The notes: generated from the sequence alone by a model not told the origin. 64,000 nt of DNA from Macrobrachium rosenbergii (GCF_040412425.1 NC_089766.1:49530797-49594796); one strand, 5' to 3'. Shown: positions 24,053-36,178, counted from the first letter of the stretch. Program-made: numbers and translations.

Positions 24053-24100
24053 TGTAAGTATTCTGATTTGAAATAACAAGCCTTCTGAACACAATAATGT
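23905..24100. repeat. inverted repeat with (TA)n as its centre
   Basis: The left arm has CAGTATTGTGTTCAGAA and AAATCAGAATACTT. The right arm has the complements AAGTATTCTGATTT and TTCTGAACACAATAATG. Between them is a ~60-bp TA array (23990-24051). This is the reverse arrangement of its neighbour: the microsatellite is inside rather than outside. Confidence 0.85.
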
Positions 24101-24324
24101 CTTAACTGTAAGCTATGTGTTGGTTTCTTTCTTTTATTTCGTCTCTGTCTAAGGTGTGAGTATCGATCTTATTTTTGCGTCCTGAACAAGGTATTTTTAC
24201 TTAGTGAAGTATTCGATTATCTTTTTTACGATGTCTTCCTTCCGCTTATACTCACTTTTCCCACTCGTTTCTCATCCATAAAAGGACTGATAGCATCTGA
24301 ACGAAACTGTATTCTTGTTACTTT

Positions 24325-24718
24325 TATTAGTTTTCTGTGAAAGAAAACTATTATGGAGGTGGCTATTTGTCTGTCCGTCCGCACTTTTTCTGTCCGCCCT
24401 CAGATCTTAAAAACCACTGAGGCTAGAGGGCTGCCAATTGGTATGTTGATCATCCATCCTCCAGTTATCAAGCATACCAAATTGCAGCCCTCTAGCCTCA
24501 GTAGTTTTGATTTTATTTAAGGTTAAAGTTAGCCATAATCGTGCTTCTGGCAACTATATAGAATAGGCCACCAACGAGTCATGGTTAAAGTTTCATGGGC
24601 CGAGGCTTATACAACATTATACCGAGACTACCGAAAGACTGATCTATTTTCGGTGGCCTTGATTATGCGCTGTACAGAAAACTCAATTGCGCCGTATTCG
24701 GCGCATTTTTTACTTGTT
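24325..24718 (+). mobile_element. Family B hairpin-chain element, copy 2
   Basis: Full length, from TTAGTTTTCTGTGAAAGAAA to CGGCGCATTTTTTACTTGTT. The central CTGAGGCTAGAGGGCTGC hairpin spans about 24417-24502, and a second palindrome around ACCGAAAG...TTTCGGTGG lies near 24628-24658. Confidence 0.8.
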
Positions 24719-24892
24719 ATTGTTCGTAACGAATTTCCTCTTTTCCGTCATTCGATAAAGTTCGCTCTGACAGATCCGACGTCAGTACAAGTCCAAAGTC
24801 TCTTTCAAGTTGTTTCTTCCTTAGACAGTATTGATCGATCGCCTGCTGCCCCCCGTCTTCATTTCCAGTCTTATTCCGTTCTTCGTGAAGAT

Positions 24893-25092
24893 TACTTAAG
24901 GTTCTTTGCAGCGTCCTTTTGGCCCCTAGCTGCAACCTCTTTCATTTATTTACTGTACCTCCGTTCATATTTTTCTCCCATCTGACTTTCTACCCTCTCC
25001 CAGCAATTGTTTCATAGTGCAACTGCGAGGTTTTCCTCCTGTCACACCTTTCAAACCTCCTTACTGTCTAAATTCTACATTCCATTCCATTC
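24893..25092 (+). mobile_element. Family A retroposon, copy 6 (5' truncated, internal deletion)
   Basis: It begins at ATTACTTAAGGTTCTTTGCA. The segment containing the GCGCTGAATGACC block is missing, so the body passes directly from ACTGTC to TAAATTCTACATTCC. Confidence 0.8.
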
Positions 25093-25638
25093 CGTCCTCC
25101 ACGAATCGTCAACTTCGCATGAGGCAGCTTTTCCTCGTCGCTCTTTTCAAGGAGATCTGTGATTACCTCTCGTATTCCCTGCTCGGTGTCCTCATTAACA
25201 TTTCCTCTGTCCCACGTCCTCTTTATCCTGTGGAGGACGAAAGAGGCCACACTTGAGGACGTTTGTTAGTGTCAGTTGACTTTGTCACTCTGAAACTCTT
25301 CCGTCGACGACGCACGCTGTTACTTTTATTTATCTTTCGACAATTCACACTCTTGCCCACAGAAAGGGTGATTTCATACACTGTTATTTTAAGGGTGCGT
25401 GACAGATTAGGCAGTAATGTCGGTCCTAATGTCAGTGCCTTCATTTTTGTCCCCATACTTGAGCGCAGTTGGGTCAGGCGTACTTGAATTGGTGACCTTA
25501 ATTCAGAAATGCTAGACGTTGTCGGTTTGTGATTTTATTCCCGTGGCGCATCCGGGGAGGAGGGCGTAGAGCCAGCAACCCCATCCCTGAAAGCTTGCTA
25601 GGAACCGAAAGGCTGGCAGTCTGAAGCCTCCGCCTTTG

Positions 25639-25639
<1 letters not shown>
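25093..25639. other. unannotated DNA
   Basis: Short frames on both strands (25017-25256, 25068-25250, 25223-25456) have no recognisable domain and overlap the retroposon. Nothing called. Confidence 0.4.
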
Positions 25640-25720
<81 letters not shown>

Positions 25721-25738
25721 AATCTATACATATAGATA

Positions 25739-25800
<62 letters not shown>
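25640..25800. repeat. (TA)n microsatellites
   Basis: Two TA runs are separated by a short TATAGA-type stretch. They form the left border of the tRNA-like palindrome. Confidence 0.95.
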
Positions 25801-25804
<4 letters not shown>

Positions 25805-25817
25805 CATTATATATGTA

Positions 25818-26130
25818 TTGTGTAACCACACACTGCCTCTTTGCTTCTCAGATTCTTCACAGACATTTTTTGGATACGCTTGTCACTGCAAAGCCTGCGA
25901 TCCAAATGCAAGAATATACTGTTCTGACGTCCTTAGCAAGATTCGAACCCGCATGTGGATTATCAGAACGAGGTCGCTTTACAGATCTGACCTCGGTTCG
26001 AATCCTGCCTTCGAACGTCAAAATTGTTTCATATTCTTGCATTTGGATCTCAGACTTTGTAGTGACAAGCGTATCCAAGAAGCGTGAAGAATTCGAAGAG
26101 TTAAGAGGGCATTGTGGTTATAACAATTAT
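25818..26130. repeat. ~310-bp palindrome with tRNA-like B boxes in both arms, bordered by (TA)n
   Basis: The arms of about 150 bp are inverted copies. Paired landmarks are TGGATACGCTTGTCACT with AGTGACAAGCGTATCCA, GATCCAAATGCAAGAATAT with ATATTCTTGCATTTGGATC, and GATTCTTCAC with GTGAAGAATTC. Near the centre a Pol III B-box sequence occurs twice in opposite sense: GGTTCGAATCC on plus at 25994-26004 and GGGTTCGAATC on minus near 25939-25950. An A box is not convincing. Small TA runs lie on both sides. Confidence 0.85.
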
Positions 26131-26163
26131 ATATGTATCTGGTAAAAGTGACCAGTAGATTCC

Positions 26164-26166
26164 ATA

Positions 26167-26210
<44 letters not shown>

Positions 26211-26305
26211 ATATTTATATATGTATATGTAGTATGTATGTACGTGTACGCTTATATATGTAGTTACATACAAACTTATCATTGTAGTGTTAACAGTAAA
26301 ACTTC

Positions 26306-26365
<60 letters not shown>
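26164..26365. repeat. (TA)n then (ATT)n microsatellites
   Basis: TA/TATG runs at 26164-26240 and ATT (about 19 units) at 26308-26365. Confidence 0.9.
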
Positions 26366-26649
26366 GATCTTTCGTTGCTCTTTCATTGTGTGTCACCAGA
26401 TGCGCTCAACAGCAGTTACAGTACATGTTGTTTTAGCATTGTCTTTGCTATCGCTTATGTACACAAAACTCACGTCAGCTGCGTCGCCCGAGTGTAAAAA
26501 TTCATTATCTTCTTTCATTGCTCTTAATGTTATTTTATTAATGTTTTGGTCTTAGAAATTATTACCATTATTATTTTAACTATTTTTATACTTAGGATTT
26601 TTCCGTATTTTTATCGTTATTGTTAATGGTAATGTAATTACCGAAACAC
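26366..26649. other. unannotated DNA
   Basis: Unique DNA between ATT arrays. Nothing recognised. Confidence 0.4.
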
Positions 26650-26705
<56 letters not shown>

Positions 26706-26845
26706 TATAAAAATCCCATGATAGCATGAGTCACTAAAATGGTGAAGAAATCCACAGTGGTGTAGATGTAAATATTTATTTTTTATATATTTGTAATATA
26801 CATACTGTATTACATCTACACCACTGTAGACTTCTTCACCATTAT
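26650..26845 (-). mobile_element. Family F palindromic element with (AAT)n end, copy 1
   Basis: Near-perfect arms AATGGTGAAGAAATCCACAG (from 26738) and CTGTAGACTTCTTCACCATT (to 26842) extend inward through GTGGTGTAGATGTAA. On the left, a small palindrome CATGATAGCATG and then the ATT array (26650-26704) follow. The same order (palindrome, CCATTTTA, ACTCATG hairpin, triplet tail) recurs at 52897-53105, so the two are copies of one element. Confidence 0.75.
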
Positions 26846-27046
26846 TATTATTATTATTATTATTATTATAAACAAAAAGTCTCTCTCGTGAACCATCATT
26901 CCTTCCCATCTGACAGAGAGAGGAGAGAAAGGAGGCTATGTTGTTTTTACTGTTGCTATCGTTAAAGCTTATCAAGGCGTCTATTTGCGCGTATATATTT
27001 TTTTTGTCTTTTCGAGATGTTGGGGTTGGGAGAGGCTACAAGACCT
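26846..27046. other. short ATT tract and unique DNA
   Basis: A further short ATT run (to about 26868) sits on the right side of the family F palindrome. The rest is unrecognised. Confidence 0.5.
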
Positions 27047-27107
27047 CTTGGGCACGGAAGGGGGAGGGGGGCTGGGGGAGTGGGAGAGGGGTGGGGAGGG
27101 GGAAGGA
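27047..27107 (+). other. G-rich tract with G-quadruplex potential
   Basis: It contains GGGGGAGGGGGGCTGGGGGA and then GGGAGAGGGGTGGGGAGGGG: many closely spaced G runs on the plus strand. Frames on both strands through it are low complexity. Confidence 0.65.
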
Positions 27108-27262
27108 TTTTATAAGTGCCCACATTTAAGTAAAAGTCCCAAAACAAAGGCTTTGGCCAAGGAAGTCCCGAAAATGAGATCGTACCAGGGTTTAGGTAGC
27201 AACTACTAGGCAGGGTTAATGTATTGATAAGATCTAACACCACGGTTAGGCATTATCTTAAG

Positions 27263-27265
<3 letters not shown>

Positions 27266-27335
<70 letters not shown>
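27266..27335. repeat. (TC)n microsatellite
   Basis: About 35 TC units. Confidence 0.95.
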
Positions 27336-27336
<1 letters not shown>

Positions 27337-27609
27337 GGTTCCTCTGGGTCCGACCACAGACGCTTATCCTAGGCCGGCCTCTTGCCATGTACCTCCAGAT
27401 GGAGTTCGATTTTCCTGTTTTTTTTTTTTTCTTCCTGTTTCTGGTCGTAGGTTTTTTTAAATATTGTTACCTTTTTCCTTATTACACATTCATTCATCAC
27501 TTATTGCCTGTTTCCATATTTGAGATCTCTGCCTGTTCCATTTCCTTTCCTATCGTCGTATAGAAATGTCCATGAGATGTACTTTATTGCCTGTACGAGG
27601 CTCTACGTT

Positions 27610-27674
27610 GTTTTTTCTTCTTCTTCTTCTTCTTCTTCTTCTTCTTCTTCTTCTTCTTCTTCTTCTTCTTCTTC
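27610..27674. repeat. (CTT)n microsatellite
   Basis: About 21 units. The poly-S and poly-K frames are artefacts. Confidence 0.95.
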
Positions 27675-28059
27675 ATTATTAACATTATATTTCTCTTCGT
27701 GTTGTTTTTGTTGTTATTATTCAAAATATGCACCATTGTCAGAAAACTCAGTTGAGAAAGACATAAAAACAACGAAATATAAACAAGAATATAAGTATCG
27801 AAAATAATGTATAAAAATAAATATATATTTATATATATAATATATATTGTATATATATACACACATATATTCACAAATATTAATCAACAAATATCCTTCA
27901 ATATCCAATTCACTTTACCTCTGGAATAACATACAGTTAAGGGAATTATAACTGATTAATGCTTCCTAATCACTGGGACTCTAGCAGCTGTCTGGTTTAG
28001 GTACAACGGTGTACAGTGACTTTTGACCGCAGAGCCATCAATGTCAGGAATTATGTGAC
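27675..28059. other. unannotated A/T-rich DNA
   Basis: Short TA runs. Nothing recognised. Confidence 0.4.
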
Positions 28060-28500
<441 letters not shown>

Positions 28501-29249
28501 TGTATGTATGCATGTATGCACCCACACTGTATACCTATATTTGTGTGTATTTAGATTTACATATATTGTTTATATATCTATATATATACATACATACAGT
28601 ATATATATAGATATAGATATATTTTTTATATAATGTATTATGTATATATATATAAATTATGTTTATAATATATATGTATATATGAATTATATATATATAT
28701 ATACATATACATATACATATGTATGTTCTGTATGTACCCAAGCTGTATACCTACACATGCGTGCATTTACTATATACTATTTACTATTATTTAGACTTAA
28801 AACCACAATTTTCATTCTTAACGAAGAACTAAAATACTAAAATTCTAATGGAGGAAATATCTGCTTCATGGACGTGGTCGAAATGCTTCGAGGCTTACGT
28901 CACGTAATTTTTGTTTCTCGATGCAATTGACTCACAGCTTTTGTATTCCTTCGCCGACCGCCTCTCATGAGTTTTAGTTGATTGCAATCGTTATGGACCT
29001 TGTTTTTTAACTGTCATTTAACTTTTAAGGTGACCCTGTCGTTTAGGTGATCGTTTGTTGTAAAGAATTGAAATGGTAAAGTTGCGACTCGGCTCCTTTA
29101 TCAGAAGTAGTGTATGGTCGTTATTCCTAGCTATTCCGGTGATTTCGGTTGAAAACGTATTTGCATAAATGTACATACACTCACACACGTATATATGTAT
29201 ACAATATGTATGTATAAATGTATGTATATTTCTAAATATGTATGTATAT
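28501..29249. other. A/T-rich DNA, no gene
   Basis: It contains TATG/TATA-rich stretches and a loose repeat of CTGTATACCTA near 28527 and 28744. 28860-29160 is unique and unrecognised. Confidence 0.4.
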
Positions 29250-29303
29250 GTTTATATATATATATATATATACTATATATGTATATGTTGTAAATATGCA
29301 TAC

Positions 29304-29355
<52 letters not shown>
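29250..29355. repeat. (TA)n microsatellites
   Basis: Two TA runs near 29255-29280 and 29308-29352. Confidence 0.9.
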
Positions 29356-29358
<3 letters not shown>

Positions 29359-29582
29359 ATGTATTATATGTATATTTATATATACGTATATATGGTTAAT
29401 CCATGCTTTACTCGTTTCTTACTAATATTTTCTCTTTCTACCTCTATCGCATGTGCGCCAATTTCATCCAGCGGGAGCTTGTTTTGCATTTCCATGGCCT
29501 AAATGATTTGTTCCAACTAACGGTGTGCTCTTTATGAATCATGATAATAATTAATGCATGATGAAAAAAACTCCACAGTCCC

Positions 29583-29920
29583 TTTTTAGTTTTCCTGTAA
29601 AAGAAAAACATTGAGATGACTATTTGTCTGTCCGTCCGCACTTTTTTCTGTCCGCCTTCAGATCTTAAAAACTACTGAGGTTAAAGGGCTGTAAATTGGT
29701 ATGTTGATCATCCACCCTCCAATCATCTAACATACCAAATTGCAGCCCTCTAGCCTCAATAGTTTTTATTTTATTTAAGGTTAAAGCTAGTCATAATCGT
29801 GCGTCTGGCAACGCTATAGGACAGGTCAGCACTGGGCCGTGGTTGAAAGCTTCATTGGCCGCGGCTCATACAGAAAACTCGATTGCGCCGAAGAAACTTC
29901 TGCGCATTTTTTACTTGTTG
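29583..29920 (+). mobile_element. Family B hairpin-chain element, copy 3 (internal deletion)
   Basis: It runs from TTTTTAGTTTTCCTGTAAAA to TGCGCATTTTTTACTTGTTG. The segment with the ACCGAAAG palindrome is missing, so GGCTCATACAG joins directly to AAAACTCGATTGCGCCG. Confidence 0.8.
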
Positions 29921-30366
29921 TTAATAGTCCTTGCCTGTAATTACATTTTAATAACAATTTAAGCATCGTTATTCTATCTGACATTGACTTTCAACTGTCT
30001 CCCTTCACAAACTTATTCAAAACTTTTTCCCAAGTCTCTGCATCTGCTTTCCATCATCGCCAACTGAAATTGTCATCAACACATCAGCCAGGATATGGGA
30101 CTTTAGATGGAGTGAGAAATGATTAACAATGCCGTTATGAGCCAAGCATAACGAATATTCAGTAGAATGGCTCCTGGAGCCTTAATAAATTAGGCAAATA
30201 ATTGTTTTACTATTACTCTTTGTGTTATATAGTTAAGTCAGAAAGACATATGGCTGAAATTTCTTTGTCATATTCGTTTGTCCTAATTTTCCTTTTATCG
30301 TCTTGTGCCGTTTGGCATTATTGGAGGCACCTGGCGTAACTTAACATTTTTTACAACTCAGCCACT
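29921..30366. other. unannotated DNA
   Basis: Unique DNA. No gene recognised. Confidence 0.4.
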
Positions 30367-30367
30367 A

Positions 30368-30427
<60 letters not shown>
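30367..30427. repeat. (ATT)n microsatellite
   Basis: About 20 units. Confidence 0.95.
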
Positions 30428-30429
<2 letters not shown>

Positions 30430-30531
30430 ATAAGTCGTATCGGGCAAGTTTCTGGCGGCAAAGTATCTGACCACGCTCTGCATTGGCATAAATTCTTGCA
30501 GTCTTTAAACATCTTTTCTGTCATTCTGTCA

Positions 30532-30533
<2 letters not shown>

Positions 30534-30577
<44 letters not shown>

Positions 30578-30697
30578 TGTATAAACACACACCTGTAGGT
30601 ATCTCAGAGTTGCGCATGAATCTCCCATTTTGTTTGCCTTCTTTCAAATCCCTTTTGTATTTTTATGTACCATTAGCATATATTTCTGTTGCTTTCC

Positions 30698-30768
<71 letters not shown>

Positions 30769-30775
30769 CTCTCCC

Positions 30776-30865
<90 letters not shown>
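30534..30865. repeat. (TC)n, (CA)n, (TA)n compound microsatellites
   Basis: (TC)n at 30534-30573, ~125 bp of unique DNA, then TC (30701-30764), CA (30779-30807) and TA (30808-30865) consecutively. A TCTG run follows near 30910-30933. Confidence 0.95.
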
Positions 30866-30868
<3 letters not shown>

Positions 30869-31315
30869 TTCCCAAAGTTAAGTAGTTTTTTAGGGTTTTA
30901 TTCAGTTCTATGTCTGTCTGTCTGTCTGTCTGTCTATCCGTTTTTCCTCCGTGGCTGACACATCATTTGATTCCTTTGTTATTCCTCACCGTCCTTTCCC
31001 CCACTTAATCCTTTTTATGGGACTGTGAAGTGCGGCCGTAAGCAAAGGTAATAGGCAGGCGCCAGCAAGGTCACCAGTGGTATGTTAAGGGTCAAGATCA
31101 CTCCCTCGTGACCTTTCATTGACCTCCTCCCCCACTGCCTGACCCCGGAGACCAAACTGCTCCCTGGGGACCTCCACTCTAACAGTCCCGATTCTTCTTT
31201 GGACACATACAGAAACAGAGGGAACTTATGTGAGAAACACTCACACACACACACACAGACGTATATGCTCCTGCCTCTCTCTCTCTCTCTCTCTCTGAAC
31301 GATGCTTGGCTTTTC
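30866..31315. other. unannotated DNA
   Basis: Unique DNA with a short CA run (31242-31257) and TC run (31276-31296). Nothing recognised. Confidence 0.4.
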
Positions 31316-32856
31316 ATCTCAGTAGAAGAGGGAATTTATATCCACCAGTTTTTCTCAAGTAGATTAGGAATTTATATCCACCAGTTTTTCCACCAGTTTT
31401 TTATATCCATCAGTTTTTCTCGTCTCAGTAGAATAGGGAATTTATATCCACCAGTTTTTCTCGTCTCAGTAGAATAGGGAATTTATATCCACCAGTTTTT
31501 CTCGTCTCAGTAGAATAGGGAATTTATATCCATCAGTTTTTCTCATCTCAGTAGATTAGGGAATTTATATCCATCAGTTTTTCTCATCTCAGTAGAAAAG
31601 GGAATTTATATCCATCAGTTTTTCTCATCTCAGTAGATTAGGGAATTTATATCCATCAGTTTTTCTCATCTCAGTAGAATAGGGAATTTATATCCATCAG
31701 TTTTTCTCATCTCAGTAGAAAAGGAATTTATATCCATCTGTTTTTCAGTAGATTAGGGAATTTATATCCATCAGTTTTTCTCATCTCAGTAGATTAGGGA
31801 ATTTATATCCACCAGTTTTTCTCATCTCAGTAGAATAGGGAATTTATATCCATCAGTTTTTCTCGTCTCAGTAGATTAGGGAATTTATATCCACCAGTTT
31901 TTCTCGTCTCAGTAGATTAGGAATTTATATCCACCAGTTTTCTCATCTCAGTAGAATAGGGAATTTATATCCATCCACTCATCTCAGTAGATTTTTATAT
32001 CCACCAGTTTTTCTCATCTCAGAATTAGGAATTTATATCCATCAGTTTTTCTCGTCTCAGTAGAATAGGAATTTATATCCACCAGTTTTTCTCATCTCAG
32101 TAGAATAGGGAATTTATATCCATCAGTTTTTTCTCGTCTCAGTAGAATAGGGAATTTATATCCACCAGTTTTTTCTCGTCTCAGTAGAATAGGGAATTTA
32201 TATCCACCAGTTTTTCTCATCTCAGTAGAATAGGGAATTTATATCCACCAGTTTTTCTCGTCTCAGTAGAATAGGGAATTTATATCCACCAGTTTTTCTC
32301 ATCTCAGTAGAATAGGGAATTTATATCCACCAGTTTTTCTCGTCTCAGTAGATTAGGGAATTTATATCCACCAGTTTTTCTCGTCTCAGTAGAATAGGAA
32401 TTTATATCCATCAGTTTTTCTCGTCTCAGTAGAATAGGAATTTATATCCATCAGTTTTTCTCATCTCAGTAGAATAGGGAATTTATATCCATCAGTTTTT
32501 CTCATCTCAGTAGATTAGGAATTTATATCCATCAGTTTTTCTCGTCTCAGTAGAATAGGAATTTATATCCATCAGTTTTCTCATCTCAGTAGAATAGGAA
32601 TTTATATCCATCAGTTTTCTCATCTCAGTAGATTAGGAATTTATATCCACCAGTTTTTCTCATCTCAGTAGAAAAGGGAATTTATATCCATCTGTTTTTC
32701 TCGTCTCAGTAGATTAGGAATTTATATCCATCAGTTTTTCTCATCTCAGTTTTTTTATATCCACCAGTTTTTCTCGTCTCAGTAGAATAGGGAATTTATA
32801 TTCACCAGTTTTTCTCATCTCAGTAGAATAGGGAATTTATATGCATCAGTTTTTCT
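31316..32856. repeat. 41-bp minisatellite, about 37 copies
   Basis: The typical unit contains GGGAATTTATATCCACCAGT followed by TTTTCTCGTCTCAGTAGAAT. The spacing between TATATCC landmarks is 41 bp in regular parts. Variants include CCACC/CCATC, CTCGTC/CTCATC and AGAAT/AGATT, with one- or two-base length changes and a few deleted units (near 31400, 31740, 31980, 32750). No frame survives. Confidence 0.95.
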
Positions 32857-33477
32857 GTCTTTTTAGTATACATCCCAGTCTTCGTTTTGAAATACGTTAT
32901 TCAAATTGTAGTTTTTAACAAAACGGTGTTTTCTTTTCATTACATATTTGCAGAGGCACAGTTGCACTAACTTCCAGGTCTGATACTTTTTTTAATCTCA
33001 TGAGCGTTTTCGTCAGATAACCCGCAGTTAAAGAAGAAACTGATTATTGCAAGAACTTAATTATTTTATGTTTGTCTTATTTCTAGGCGTCTGAGCCCTT
33101 GCTCCTGAGTACAAATGAGTTTGACAGATTGAAAAGTAGTTAAAAAAAAAAAAAACGCTCGTTGTTGAAAGTTTTTTATTTCCATGGGCCATCGTTAATG
33201 ACGTCTTGAATGTAACTGGTTAGATCTAAAATATCATCGCATGTTTTTTGTCGGTATACTGTTATTTAGGAACAAGTGTCTATATTCAAGGTATAGGAGT
33301 TTTGAGATCCACTTTTCAGAAATATCAGAGACCACTGGAGTGTTCGATAGTTACTTCAATCAGCACTTACGCAGCCCGTGCACATTGCTTTATTTCTGCC
33401 TAGCCGAGTAAATGCTGCTTTCTTCCTTTCTCTCTACAAATCTTTAGCTGAAAACCCTTAAGGACAGAGTCAACAGA
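32857..33477. other. unannotated DNA
   Basis: Unique DNA with a short A run near 33140. Nothing recognised. Confidence 0.4.
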
Positions 33478-33780
33478 CTATAGACCCAAGAGGGCTCCAG
33501 CCTGCAGAGAGAGGCTAGGTATAGGAAAAGGTGATGAATGAAATAACTGAGGGAATATCAAATAAAACAGATACACTTGAAATTCAGGAGACGTCAGCAG
33601 CAGCAGAGAGCAGAAAAGAATTTGCTCCTCGCATAAATATTTGGAGATGAGAAGATAACATAACTTATTGGGCAAACTATTCCACATTTTAGCTGTAGCC
33701 AAGATGAAACCCTTAGCAAACTGAACATTGTTATACCTGGTGTTAGGAAACGACACTGTTTGCAGCACTCTGCCGAGGGT
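33478..33780 (-). pseudogene. LINE ORF C-terminal remnant
   Basis: The minus-strand frame contains NTRYNNVQFAKGFILATAKM then WNSLP and ends FPIPSLSLQAGALLGL before a stop. R-x-x-x-F-x-x-x-F-x-x-x-x-x-x-x-W-N-x-L-P is the recurring C-terminal signature of arthropod non-LTR retrotransposon proteins. The reverse-transcriptase domain itself is absent, so this is a truncated relic. A family A retroposon lies immediately upstream on its strand. Confidence 0.6.
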
Positions 33781-33781
33781 T

Positions 33782-34060
33782 GCGAGCAACCACTGCACTG
33801 TAGGCATCACGTAGGGCTGTTTGCGGCGTCCCTTCGGCCCCTAGCTGCAACCCCTTTCATTCCTTTTACTGTACCTTTGTTCATATTCTGTTTCTTCCAT
33901 CTTACTTTCCACCCTCTCCTAACAATTGGTTAATAGTGCAGCTGCGAGGTTTTCCTCCTGTTACACCTTTCAAACATTTTTACTGTCAATTTCCTTTTCA
34001 GCGCTGAATGACCTCATATGTCCCAGCGCTTGGCCTTCGACTTAAATTTAGTGTGTTAGT
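33782..34060 (+). mobile_element. Family A retroposon, copy 7 (5' truncated)
   Basis: It starts within the TGCACTGTAGGCATCAC block. Flanks GCGAGCAACCAC and GTGAGCAAGCAC (10 of 12 identical) form a target-site duplication. Confidence 0.8.
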
Positions 34061-34694
34061 GAGCAAGCACAGCTAGGTCAAGTCAGGAAGAGCGCAGAGG
34101 ATGTTTGTCGTTGGGGAGAAAGGACCCCAAACATTTTTCCAAAAGGATGGAAAATATACATAAGGATTTTCAGGGCCCGGCCCTTAATTATTTTGGTTTT
34201 GTACTTGACCGTACCTAAGAAGTGTCTTCGTTTTACCCCCTTGTGTTGATAGCAGCTTCCCGTCATAGATCATAATTAGACTCCAGTCTAATGAGACTGT
34301 AATTGTTTTTTTTTTTTTAAGTAAGTCCACCTGCCTGCTATTAATGTGCCGAGAAATATCCATGCGAATATATATAGCGTGATGATAAGAGAAACTGAAG
34401 AACGATTTTTAAAAACGATTATTTCACCAGGAATTATGGATCTCTCTTTTACTGATTAAGAGCTAATCACCGGCGAAGCAGGACCTGAGTACTGATAAAA
34501 ACAAACATCCTGATCGGGGAAAAAAAAAAAAGGGAATAACGATGTATAAAATGTAATGATGAAAACATGCGGGTTTATCCAAACTTATCCGACCGATCTC
34601 GGTATTGTTGGAACGAGACAATAATTGGGTTGTTGTTATTATGACGAGCTTGTTGGCGCGCAACAACACGCTGCTCTGGAACCCGGCGCTCCCT
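34061..34694. other. unannotated DNA
   Basis: Two ~65-codon minus-strand frames have no recognisable domain. A-run near 34520-34532. Confidence 0.4.
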
Positions 34695-35020
34695 GCATGT
34701 CTCCACTACCCTCCCGATCCCCTACCTACCCCTCCACTACCCAGGGCGGACAAACAGGTTTGCCGGAGGAGGGTGGATGTGTCATGTCTCCCGTAACCCC
34801 CGATCTCCTACCTTATCCCGCCCTACCCAGGGCGGACAAACAGGTTTGCCAGAGGAGGGCGAATGTGTCATATCTCCCCTACCCTTCCGATCCCTTACCT
34901 ACCCCGCCTTACCCAGGGCGGACAAACAGGTTTGCCGGAGGAGTGTGGATGTGTCATGTCTCCCGTAACCCTCCCGATCCCCTACCTACCCCGCCCTACC
35001 CGGGGCGGACAAACCAGGAA
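34695..35020. repeat. 86-bp tandem repeat, about 4 copies
   Basis: GGGCGGACAAACAGGTTTGC recurs at 34744, 34830 and 34916 and a variant at 35003, spaced 86, 86 and 87 bp. Each unit also has CGATCCCCTACCTACC and GGATGTGTCATGTCTCCC. It is GC-rich. As 86 is not a multiple of 3, the P/G/R-rich frames (62-141 codons) repeat each other and are not called as genes. Confidence 0.95.
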
Positions 35021-35892
35021 GATCCACTCGGATTTTATTATTATAGATAGATAGTTGGGAAGGCCCAATTTCGCCTCCGTCCAATTATGTCCCAGGTGAT
35101 CCATTGGAGCATTTCTCGCGTTAGTTCTGGTTGCTTGGTTGGCTTGAGAGTTTTACACAGTTTCCTTTATAAAGCCAGGTGGTAATCACAAGGGCTTCTC
35201 ACGCCTTGGGTCCTGTCACATCCTCGTGTAGTGGCTTGGTGTTCTTCGTGGCTTGCGTGATGGTACAATCAGGCAGTCTTTCCTTTATTTATATTTTTAT
35301 TTGCGCATTTATTTATTTTCGCTCTTATTTGCCAGTTTTACATGCGCTGAGATGTATTTGTTATTTTTAGATATCTAATCATTGTATCGATTAATTACTA
35401 TTTAATACACACAATACACATACATAAATATATATATTATTATTTTTTTGGGGGGGGGACGTGGACCCTCTACTCTGTGAAAGCTTGCCAGGCGATGTCA
35501 TCTCATCATGAATAATGATAGGTCTCGTGATGAGATCGGTAGCATCTTCACCCACAAGGAAAATGTGACAGCGTATCTGCCACATCTACATAATGTCCCG
35601 TCTTAGGTCAGAGTTTTATGAATCAAATCTGGGAAAAGTGGCAACGTCTAAAACGTACTACATGTTCGTAGTCATTTCGGTTTGACTGTAGGAAGAGAAG
35701 CGAACGCCTTTCGACTCGTGAGCAAGAACGGGCTGAGATGAGCAAGCTCGGTTAGAAACCCATTGCGCCTCTGTTGATCTAACCACTAATTTGTATCTGA
35801 TAATCAAACGACTGTTGGGGTTGCAGCCAAGCTTGAGAAGACCAGAGCCCTTCCCTTTGAAATGGAAGAGCAGGTGGTGAGGAAACAAACAG

Positions 35893-35893
<1 letters not shown>
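35021..35893. other. unannotated DNA
   Basis: Unique DNA with a T-run/G-run junction near 35441-35458. Nothing recognised. Confidence 0.4.

Positions 35894-35973
<80 letters not shown>
35894..35973. repeat. (AAT)n microsatellite
   Basis: About 26 units. Confidence 0.95.
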
Positions 35974-35976
<3 letters not shown>

Positions 35977-36174
35977 GCATTCTTGCTGCTTCCCTTTACA
36001 GAAAAGAGGTTAAGTAATGGAAAATATTGTTCGGTATGAAAATTAGTTAATATCAGTGTATTTTCATATCATCTCCCCGAAATGAATGATCCACATATTT
36101 ATATTAAGACGTTTGTTTCCCCATTATAATTTGACGAACTGACAGCATGGTGCAAACGTAACGAAAAGAATTAC

Positions 36175-36178
<4 letters not shown>

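Noticed and set aside
31316..32856. Regular repeats considered as a CRISPR array
   Set aside because: The whole 41-bp period is repeated, with no unique spacers; the genome is clearly eukaryotic.
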